Part shown: piece after piece, positions 22,095 to 64,000 of the stretch
Layout of the letters: the number at the start of each line of letters is the position of its first letter
Numbering within the stretch: the first letter of the stretch is position 1
Assembly (NCBI RefSeq): GCF_032884065.1
Contig: NW_027063627.1
Location: 1,001,980 to 1,065,979, forward strand
Direction of reading: 5' to 3'
DNA from: Artemia franciscana
Lineage: Eukaryota; Arthropoda; Branchiopoda; Anostraca; Artemiidae
DNA: 64,000 nt
Notes under the pieces: generated by a model
Told to the model about the DNA's origin: nothing
Database searches by the model: none
Seen by the model: the letters and a program-made list of their open reading frames with translations, nothing else
Position numbers and translations under genes: made by a program

Positions 22095-23815
22095 CAGTTC
22101 GTGGTAAGGAACTGTAGTAAGGGGCGAACCGGCTCAATAGTAAACGATGCTAAAAGATACATCAAAAGAATCGAATTTTTACGCTGATTCTAAATATATA
22201 AGTTTCAATTAATTTAGTCTTTGTCATCAAAAGTTACGAGCCTGAGAAAATTTGCCCTATTTTGGAAAAAAGGGGGAAACATCCCCTAAAAGTCATAGAA
22301 TCTTAACGAAAATCACACTATCGCATTCGGTATATCAGAGAACTCTATAGCAAAAATTTCAAGCTACTATCTAAAAAATGTGGAATTTTGTATTTTTTGC
22401 CAGAAGACAAATCACGGGTGCGTTTATTTGTTTGTTTGTTTTTTTTTGTTTTTTTTCCCAGGGGTCATCTTATCGACCAAGTGGTCCTAGAATGTCGCGA
22501 GAGGGCTCATTCTAACGGAAATGAAAAGTTCTAGTGCCCTTTTTAAGTGACCCAAAAAATTGGAGGGCAAATAGGCCCCCTCCCATGCTCATTTTTTTCC
22601 AAAAGTCAACAGATTAAAATTTTAAGATAGCCATTTTGTTCAGCATAGTCGAAAACCATAGTAACTATGTCTTTGGGAATGACTTACTCCCCCACAATCC
22701 CTGAGGGAGGGGCTGCAAGTTACAAACTTTGACCAGTGTTTTACATATAGTAATGGTTATTGGGAAGTGTACAGACGTTTTCATGGGGATTTTTTGGTTT
22801 GGGGGGTGGAGTTGATGGGAGAGGGCTTTGTGGGAGGATCTTTCCTTTGAGGAATATGTCATGGGGGAAGAAAAATTCAATGAAAAGGGTGCAGGATTTT
22901 CTAGCATTACTAAAAAAAAAAACAATGAAAAAATTAACATGAAAACGTTTTTTCAAATGAAAGTAAGGAATAGCATTGAAATTTAAAACGAACAGAGATT
23001 ATTACGAATATGAGGGGTTCTAAAAATACTTTAGCATAAAGAGCGAGGTATTTAGGAGGAGATAAATACCTCGCTCTTTATGCTAAAATATTTTTAGTGA
23101 TTTCAACTATTTATTCTTCGGCCTTTTTGATTCAGGGGTCATTCTTAAAGAATTGGGACAAAACTTACGATTTAGTGTAAAGAGCGAGGTATTAAGGAGG
23201 GTACAAACCCCCTCGTACACATAATAAAAATATAAGAATATAAAAGTTTGTTACGTAAGTTATTTCTTAAGTTACGTATATTTTTTACTAATAAAAACGT
23301 TCGTTGGATATTAAAAGTTCTAGTAGCCTTTTTAAGTAACCGAAAAATTGGAGGGCAGCTAGGCCTCCTTCCCCACCCCTTATTTCTCAAAATCGTCAGA
23401 TCAAAACGAAGAGAAAGCCATTTAGCCAAAAAAAAATTAATATACTAATTTCATTTCAATAATTTATGTGCGGAGAGCCAAAATCAAACATGCATTAATT
23501 CAAAAACGTTCAGAAATTAAATAAAAAAACTAGTTTTTTTAACTGAAAGTAAGGAGCGACATTAAAACTTAAAACGAACAGAAATTACTCCGTATATGAA
23601 ATGGGTTGTCCCCTCCGCAGTCCCACGCTCTTTACGCTAAAGTTTTTAATTGTTTTAAAAAGTAGAATTGTGGCAAAGAGTCAAACTTTAGCGTAAAGAG
23701 CGAGGGACTGCGGAGGGGACAACCCATTTCATATACGGAGTAATTTCTGTTCGTTTTAAATTTTAATGTCGCTCCTTACTTTCAGTTAAAAAAACTAGTT
23801 TTTTTATTTAATATA
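22095..23815 (-). repeat. Foldback-type repeat family, near full-length copy (reverse)
   Basis: Opens AACAGTTCGTGGTAAGGAAC, carries the same landmarks as 20935-21790, continues past the point where that copy stops, through the second hairpin zone (23035-23090: GAGCGAGGTATTTAGGAGG and its complement), the ACGTAAGTTATTTCTTAAG block, and ends in the long terminal hairpin 23528-23806. Mirrors 17460-19100. Confidence 0.8.
23528..23806. repeat. Long near-perfect hairpin (about 115-bp arms)
   Basis: Left arm (about 23528-23645) runs from ACTAGTTTTTTTAACTGAAAG through CGTATATGAAATGGGTTGTC to CTTTACGCTAAAGTTT. The right arm (about 23688-23806) is its complement, from AAACTTTAGCGTAAAGAGCG to CTTACTTTCAGTTAAAAAAAC. 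The loop is about 40 bases. Arms differ at only a few positions by eye. Confidence 0.85.
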
Positions 23816-26800
23816 GCTCGAGAACGTCGTGTCATTCAAGTCTTACATAGACTGTTCCTATAGCCTGTCCATGACAAAAAAGAAGATATTCATAACTTGT
23901 ATATTAAACCAACTGGCAATTCAGAAAAAAAAAACACAATAAATTCAATAAATAAAAGACATGATAATTTACACTTTACGAACTTCACCTTTCCTCCAAT
24001 ATTTCCTAACTAAAGAGCTTATTGCTAAGTTTTAATATTCTTAAGAGAAGTAACTAAATTTGAATATGACTAGCGATCATCACACTATTATTACTTGAAA
24101 AACAAAATTCTAAGTTTGTTTTCATTGAAGTAGAAAACAAAATAAAAGAATAAAAGTTCCCGAATATAGTATATGCTCAGAATATAAGCACTGACCTCGT
24201 TGTCATCACTATGAATTAGGAATGTGGAACCAACATCCCTTTGTCAACAATTCATAGTGCTTTTGGTGTCTTATGGTTTTTGGTGTCTCAAAGTCTTTTG
24301 GTGTCTCTACTAAGCTTTCCTTCTAGTTATTGGAGTCCTTACTATTGATCCAAGAGATGCATATATTTCGGTTAATGACACCACTTTTTGATTTTCAGAT
24401 AATTTTGATGCAAATAATTAGGTCTTAAACGAGTTAAACTCGCTTGCAAACCGATCCTGTGTCTTAGGTATGTGAATGCAAGTAAATATTTTCTCTGTAG
24501 GTCATTATAATAGAGAAATACTGAGTATTGCGATGACTGGTCAAAGTGCCTTTTAAATTTAGGAAATTACTTTTGAATCAGTTTAGGGATTCACATTATT
24601 GGATGTTAAGAGAGCAGACACTGATGATACGAAGGTAACAGTCGTCAACTCGGCAATGGAATTTGCAAAGTGATGCTGATTGACATGTGAGTTGGATGAA
24701 AGCATGTCTTTGAGGTATCTTTGAGCTGGCTTGAAATAGACGAACAATTGTGTTTTGCAATGAAGGTAGAAACAATGCATACATAAGTTTTAAAAGGTTT
24801 GAATGTAATATTGAATTACATTTAAAATGGTATATTGGGTCACCGTTTGAAAAAGACTGTAAAATATTACTATTCTTTTATTGCCCTTTCGAATAATTTT
24901 TGTTTTATGACTAAGAAGCGGTCTTTTGAGTAGGTAATTTAACTGGTTTTATGATATCAAAGGATTGGTGCTCTTCCCCTCTCTCTGTAAAGAGCCAATT
25001 ACTTTAAATGTGTATTAAATCTTTCAAACTTGTTTCAAATTTCTACATTTTTACAAGTTCTTTTTTCACCATTCCTGGTTTAAAAGATACAAAAACAAAT
25101 CCCAATCTTAATATTTGATGTGCTCCTATAAAGTGTCATAATAGCCTACGTGCCAAAATGAATTTGTTTCAGGAAATCTGATGGCACACAATAGGATTTG
25201 TATTTGGACATATATGGATCCCTGTTAAAAACACTCTTTATTTGATTGGTATTAATGCAACAAAGTTCAGTAAAACACAGGCCTTGAAGGTGATTTCCTG
25301 TAAGTTTTCAATTGACTTAGCGAAATTAGCGTAATGTTCTCTGTCAATTATTCAGCTATTGTACGCTCAAACAAACAGTCCCCATCCTTAGAGTGCTCTT
25401 TTCTTGAATGCCCGACAAATCGAAAACAATTGCAACCTGTGTTTTTGAAAACATAGTGTTGGGTATTTCATTTTAGAATAGTTGTGCATCACATAAGTTC
25501 TGGAGTAATCCCACATTTTATGTAATTTAAATGTTAAACAAAAGTTTAACATTTCTTCAAAACTGTAATTTTCTTCAAAACTGTAATGTAGTTTTACTTT
25601 GAACAGTCTTCATAATATTCACTGTTTCTCTACTATGAGGAGCTACAGATAGTGTATGTACTTATATTCGCACACCACTGACATAAGACCACTTTGTATT
25701 GACCCTCTAAAACTGTGTCATAAAGTCAAGTCTAAGTCTCTAAAACAGTGTCACCGACCTAAATAGATGCATCTCTTACATTTGTGGATAGGATATTCCT
25801 TCAATTCCTTTTTTCACCGAAATTTCTCAACCATTTCAAAGTTCTACAACCATGATTATTTTAATATTTTTCTCTAAATTCCTCTTTTAACTGCGAGGAT
25901 TTTTTTTCGAAATCAAAAGTCAACTGAAAAAGAAGAAACGTAGATTTCTAGAAAAATTTTGAGGAATTTTTCAATTCTCAGTTCATTTCAGTCCATTTAC
26001 TAAAAGACCGCATATACTAGTGAATAATAAGTAAAGATAAATGGAAACATAGACATTGAATTAGAGTCGGACAATGAGGACTTAAAAAGGAAACCTCTAT
26101 CCCCTACTATTACACTAAGGGCGGAATATATATCTAAGGCTAAGATAAAGAAAAGCAAATGTCATTCAAAAATATAAAACTGTATAAAGCGGAAAAGGGT
26201 TCAGCTACATACGCAAGAAAAATCACTGGAATATGCAATTCGTAAAGTATTTATACAGAAATAAACCCAGCTCAGATGCGACCAAGTGGGATATTTCTTG
26301 TGTCAAGAAGATAAAAAGAATTTAGGGAAAAAATTCAACAAACTTATTTCACTCAGACTCTTATGCATCATTTTAGGTTTTATGGTGGAGCCTAACTATA
26401 GTCACAACTACGAATAAAAATAGATCATTGACGACTGCAAGGATAATAATGTACTCCATTTGAAGTTTCTTTGAGTTGGGCCATGTTTAACTTTCAAGCT
26501 TAATTTCTATTATCTTCTAATCAGACGGAAGGTTCAGAACCCAATTATTTTACGAGAAAAGATGTATAGTTTGGACCTAAGTTTTCCTGTTTTTATGACA
26601 GATAGCTTCTTGCTAGCAAAGTTGTTTATGTGCCTCTCCATTATAGTACAATGTTTTCAGATATGCCAGTATAATGTGTCAGACGTTATAAGTTAGTTAA
26701 ATGGAGCACAAAGAAAGACTTCATTTAACTAGGGCCCATATATTTCTTGCTGTCAGGTTCTGAAGCTATTAGTCTTTGACCTTCACTTGGGAGACCCGTT

Positions 26801-26842
26801 GATTTTCCTGAAGAAATAACAGTTTCAATTATTTTTATAAAA
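23815..26842. other. No gene recognised
   Basis: Three kilobases of AT-rich DNA. Overlapping minus frames at 24583-24784 (about 65 codons) show no recognised motif. A small duplication (TTTCTTCAAAACTGTAAT) lies near 25550-25590. Nothing else supported. Confidence 0.4.
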
Positions 26843-27345
26843 TGAACATTGCAACATGGAATGGTATGACATTGAAAAAGAATTATTGTCTTGACATTTG
26901 ACTGGTGAATTCAAACGATTTGAAAAGGGCTTGTTGGGACTTTTGTTGGATGGACTAGTTGGGAGGTTTAGGAAACATGATATAAGTAAATATACAATTT
27001 TTTTTATTTAGACAGGCAGGATAGGGGTACAGGCAGGGAGTAAGGCTCTTGTGGAATAAGGAAGCTTCCAAGTCTTGCTTAGGCTGGGAAGGAATCCGTA
27101 ATGTATTTCTAGCTGTTAGTTTCATGACCAAAACTCACCAGGTGTGTGCCATAGCAGTATAAGTTTTTGTAGAACGAGACGATGGTAGTGATACATTGTT
27201 AGAGGTGCAAATAGGCAGGATCATAGGTAGTAATACGGTATTTTTATTAGGAGACTCTGAGGCCCGGGTTAAAGCAAATAAAGATTGATGGTATCCTAGT
27301 TTGGTCAGATTTGGTATAGGAATCTTTTTAACGGACATTTACATG
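26842..27345 (+). pseudogene. LINE endonuclease domain remnant
   Basis: Starts MNIATWNGMTLKK, the hallmark opening (ATWN..TL) of the apurinic-like endonuclease of non-LTR retrotransposons. It continues in broken frames with LGWEGIRNV, then a tract ending IIGSNTVFLLGDSEARVKAN, which matches the GDFNA.V motif (catalytic Asp and Asn in the family; here FN is replaced by SE), then WYPSLVRFGIG. Stops interrupt it. The minus-strand 67-codon frame at 27135-27338 is a shadow of this. Confidence 0.68.
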
Positions 27346-30300
27346 TAGAAAAATTAAGTTCCAAGGTTAGCTATGTACTTTGCTATGAAGTAGGCTACGC
27401 GAAGTTTAATTCAAATTTAAATTCTTGTCACTATTATCAAGTTAAAATTAAACTGCCTAAACAGAAACTGAAAATAAATCAAAACTACAGAATTATTGCT
27501 CAGCATTAAAGAATAACTTTGTAGACAGTTAGACGGTCAAAAAATTTGATCTAGTCTCAAAAAGCACAAAATAGAGCGAAACAAACCAAAAAATACTAAA
27601 GATTTTTACTAAGTACTAAGAATCTTAGCCTATAAGACAAGTTTGACAACAAAATGGATAAAAAAAATGTAAAGCCAATGTAAAGCTTATCTTGTAATTA
27701 CGTAAAAGAATTTAAAGCTTATTCATATTATCCCTTTCTAGAAATAGATTTTCTCTTTTTTAACATCCGTGGGTAATGGCGATCGATATAACTAACAGAA
27801 CTATAAAACGAAACAAGTAGCCATTACCACCAATTTTTGATGTCAGAATTGGAGAAAATGATTCCCATAAACCACCATCTATTTGCCCCTCTATGAATGT
27901 TTAATATCTTTATGACTTTGACAAATTACGACGTTGTATAAGAACTCAAGGCACCTTAAAACAATTATAAGCAATAAAAAAACAAGCTATCACAGGGCTA
28001 TCGCACAGAGTCTATTTAAAAAAGTATGATTACTTTTAACCATTAAGTCAAACCTATCTATATTAATGACTAGGATGTAGACTGACAATTACACTTCAGA
28101 TATCCGGGGGTGACGGTGATCAGGATTCCTTAAAACCTATAAAGAAGACAGTAACTTGATGATGGCTTGAAAATATCCAAGTGATTTAATGAATCTTTTG
28201 GCATAATGTATCACCAGAAAAATAAATCATAAAAGAGAGAAATCAACAATGAAAAAATCACAGAGAAGAAATTGTCTGAAATCAAATAAGCAACGATAAG
28301 CTTCCAAAAACTTTCTTAAATGGACAGAACATGCATAATACGATCATAAGAAACCATACAACAGGGAAAAGTCTTACTAGCAAGTTCACGGAATTAAGTA
28401 TTTGACTCTTGCTGAATCTCTATCGTAACAATCTTCACAGTGTTATAGGAAGAATAAAAAATCTTGATTGTCAGAAGAGAGATTGAGTGAGTCCCCTGTA
28501 AAATCTCTTGGTCCCCAAGACAAATAAGTCAAGCAATAGATCAAGTAAGGAAAGTTTTTAAAGTCATCACTTTAAGTCACAAAAAGTATGGGGCTCACCC
28601 CAACAGTTTTCATTTTAGGCGTTGATCCCAAAAGCTGAAGCAATGTCTGGCATCAATATCTATGCCACAAGATTCTAGTTCGTTCCTTTTGATCAAGAAA
28701 ACGTTTACTAGTCAAAAATCAGAAGGTTTTCCTGTCTGGAGTAACCTACCTTTAAAGGGCGATTCTTCTTTTTCAATTTAATTTGAATAACATGGAGTCA
28801 ACTCCGAGTTGGCAATCAAAGGGGTAAAATTAACCTTGACTGGGCTGCCCACTTAATTGGACAATCGGTCTTGGCTTTTTTCTACAATTGGCCATGCCTT
28901 TGACTTTTCCCACAACTATTCCCTTTTTTTAAATTCAAAAATCACTTCTACACTTGGATCTTGGATTGGATCTTCTAACCTTCATGATCTACCTGTGTTT
29001 TTCCAAGATCCATTATTTATTCATTCTTTTTATTTGTCTATCTTGCCCTTTGACAGCTCAATTTTAAGGGCTGGGGGAATTTTTCGGAATATGATTGTCT
29101 GTGGAGCAGAGTTATCTAGGTGAGTGGGAAATATTTTTTGGGGGGAGGGGGGATCAGTCAGACATCGTACTCTCCCTCAAATTCAAACAGATACCTTTTT
29201 ATACTGATTCTAGAGTCCTTAAAAAACTATATAAATCTATTCTTTCCAGAAAACACTCTCTTCTCTCATTTAAAATGATCTGTCATCAAGTTTATAGTTC
29301 TGTATGATGTCTACTTGTAGTTTAAGCTCAAATAATCATACAGAATTACCGACCCGTTTCTCGCTTGGGCCCAAAACCACTGCAAACAGCCGCAGAGAAT
29401 GGTCTTCCTCCCTTCAGAGTCATCACGAAATTCCCCTCCCAAGTAAGCATGATCATCTGTTGTCCCAAGAAAGGCCTTTGAAAGTTTTAAGCCGAGTGGA
29501 GGGTCAAGAACTAGCCCGTCATTCTTTTTTTAAGACGTGAGCTATTTGTGAACAATATTCATAATATGTGGTCTAAGGCTACATGGGCTATGTCATCTGT
29601 GGGGTATATTTCTTGGACCCTTACTACTGGACCCTTTGATTTCGTATAACCTAGCCGACATAATTTATCTTCATGATTAAACTTTCCATGACTGCTAATG
29701 TCCTGCAAGTGCCTTTAGGCTTAAACTAGAGCAAGAAGGCAATATGTTTCAGAGCATTGGCTATAAAAACGTTCTGGGATAGCATTTAAAATTTGCACAC
29801 GAAAATCTGAGCGCTAGTTTTAGCAGAGTTGTCATCACGTTCATTTAAAGGTCTCCCAAATTGGTATACAATAAAAAGGGAAAGACAGAGAAATAGAGAG
29901 AGAAAGAGAGAGGGAGATGGAGAGGGAGAGAGAGAGAGAAAGACAGAGCAAGAAAGAGAGGGAATGGTGGAGAGGGGTAATCCCCTGCGCTCATTTTAAC
30001 TATTTTTGACGCTGGAACACTTCTGTCGTATAGAAGAATAGCTCAAAATCTACAAAAAACAACATAGCTCTAGCTTATTTTATGGAATTATTTCCCCAGA
30101 GAAAATCAAAATGAAAAAAAAAATTCGCAAAATCGGTGCAAATAAACTAACAAAGCAATGACTTACCCAATCCTCCAAAAGAGCGAAGGTTGTTTTTTAC
30201 GATAATTTGGTTACCAGCTTGGCACGTACGTAGGGGCTCTGGGAACCCCCCCCCCAAAAAAAAAAAATCTTCTGTTTTTCCTATTTTCCTATAATTCTCT

Positions 30301-30381
30301 GATACTTCTCAGAGAATAAGGGATTTGAAGGATTTGGACCCCCACAACGAAGCGAATTTATGCGTAGGTGCTTGTTGTGAA
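27345..30381. other. No gene recognised downstream of the channel terminal exon
   Basis: AT-rich, presumably 3' flank or 3' UTR of the channel. Frames at 28857-29307 (plus) and an open, somewhat protein-like minus frame at about 29325-29545 are without recognised motifs. A GA-rich tract lies at 29878-29975 and a C9/A11 homopolymer pair near 30247-30270. Confidence 0.4.
29878..29975. repeat. GA-rich simple repeat
   Basis: Imperfect (GA)n with GAAAG, GGGAGA and GACAGAG interruptions over about 100 bases; polypurine on the plus strand. Confidence 0.9.
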
Positions 30382-63097
<32,716 letters not shown>

Positions 63098-63379
63098 CTA
63101 GAAGACAGAAAACGAGATTATCGAACGAAACTTTTCTCATATTGGAGTTTGATATTTTAATCTTTCAAGAGTACATTGTTGCATTGATTAACTGCATCAG
63201 ACAGTTACAAGGGTGGTTTGGTAAATCTTACAAATCTGAATTATGGCAAATCTGATATCTCGATAAATCCGAATTGGGAAGTTGAAAATAAGGAAAAAAT
63301 CGTTCTTTTTCTTTCAGCAGATGTCTCTACTATGAATAAGTCCAGTGACATTTATTAAAGAAAATTTACCAGGAATATG

Positions 63380-64000
63380 GATGGGTACCACTCTGCAAAA
63401 CTAAGAATTCTAATAGATTTTTCCGGAACAAAGAATCCTAATGAAAGTCACGCCATCATATTCAATTTATAAGAGAAACCTCCTCCAGAGGTTTCAAGCT
63501 CCCCTCTGCAAACAGCCTGGAATTTTTATTTTTTTTTAGAAAAAAGATCACTGAAGCGTGTTTATTTGTTTTTTGTTTTTTTTTTTCCAGTGGTGATAGT
63601 GTCAAACCATTGGTCCTAGAATATCAGAAGAGGGATGCTAGAAACGGAAATTAAGAGTTTTAGTGAACTGTTTAACTAACTAAAAAGGTTGGAGGGCAAG
63701 TGGATCCCCTCCTATGCCCCTTTTCTCCCCAAAATTATCCAATCAAAATTTTGAGATAATGATTTTTCAGCATATTTGAAAGGTCCAATGACTATCATTC
63801 TGGGCATAATGTGCCCCCCGCCAACAGCCCGTGGGGGAAGGGATGTAAGTTCTAAGACTTTCCCATCGCTTACGTATGGTATTTATTATAATAAATGCAT
63901 TTTTCTGGGAGAGGGGGGATTTTCTGCTAGGAGAATTTCCAATGGAGAGAATTTTCGTGGGGAGACAAGTATCCGGGGGTGAACTTTCCAGGGAAATTTG
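63380..64000 (-). repeat. Foldback-type repeat family copy (reverse), running off the window
   Basis: AATCCTAATGAAAGTCACGCC, GAGGTTTCAAGCTCCCCTCTG, GTTGGAGGGCAAGTGGATCC and CCAACAGCCCGTGGGGGAAG in family order; cut by the window end. It lies in the intron upstream of the CNBHD exon. Confidence 0.7.

Noticed and set aside
22665..22956. Minus frames of 71-91 residues, similar to frames at 18221-18526 and 21512-21724
   Set aside because: Similarity reflects the foldback repeat; frames are broken differently in each copy and contain no known domain.
28857..29123. Possible LINE endonuclease end (SWIGSSNLHDL)
   Set aside because: Only a faint resemblance in one short stretch; no GDFNA or SDH motif nearby.
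29304..29545. Open frames on both strands in a less AT-rich patch, one reading GLVLDPPLGLKLSK on the minus strand
   Set aside because: No motif recognised, no convincing acceptor to join it to the channel, and both strands are equally open.
63098..63140. Extension of the CNBHD frame to an ATG at 63140
   Set aside because: A good acceptor (TTCTAG) at 63098 and the GKDDIFGE homology place the exon start at 63097; upstream residues do not match ERG.

Overview
The window looks like AT-rich animal nuclear DNA. The only conventional gene I can support is the 3' (C-terminal) half of an ERG/seizure-type (KCNH, Kv11) voltage-gated potassium channel on the minus strand. Nine exons are proposed between 63097 and 30382, and the 5' exons (PAS domain, voltage sensor, pore) lie beyond base 64000. 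The repeat load (Helitrons, long AT microsatellites, LINE and SINE debris, foldback-type repeats) and the channel sequence suggest an arthropod. The repeat style reminds me of a crustacean such as Artemia, but that is an inference I cannot prove here.

Layout. 1-6 kb: a truncated Helitron, decayed Helitron N-terminal coding sequence, a three-copy repeat interrupted by a 220-bp (TA)n run, an inverted Helitron (3168-4576) and a 5' Helitron end abutting it (4577 onward). 6-8.1 kb: a duplicated block, a tRNA-Lys-like pseudogene, and repeated modules with a 76-bp GC-rich palindromic insert that form a 140-bp-arm inverted repeat. 8.5-30 kb: LINE remnants (reverse transcriptase, endonuclease and C-terminal pieces) and many copies of one large foldback-type repeat family, including a 1.6-1.7 kb inverted pair at 17.5-19.1 and 22.1-23.8 kb. 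30.4-63.1 kb: the channel gene. Its largest intron (about 9.4 kb) carries two more foldback copies and four Helitrons arranged head-to-tail (33.8-38.6 kb). The next intron upstream carries a 16-copy, about 245-bp satellite with a 5-unit higher-order repeat (41.6-45.5 kb). Other introns carry a LINE fragment, a tRNA-derived SINE, microsatellites and foldback copies.

The splice phases of the nine channel exons agree at all eight junctions. The encoded order (cyclic-nucleotide-binding homology domain, acidic linker, C-terminal coiled coil, RRxS motif) matches ERG channels, which is the strongest evidence in the window. The last two exons add residues beyond the point where vertebrate ERG proteins end. 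Most other open frames are by-products of repeats, especially (TA)n, and are not listed as genes.
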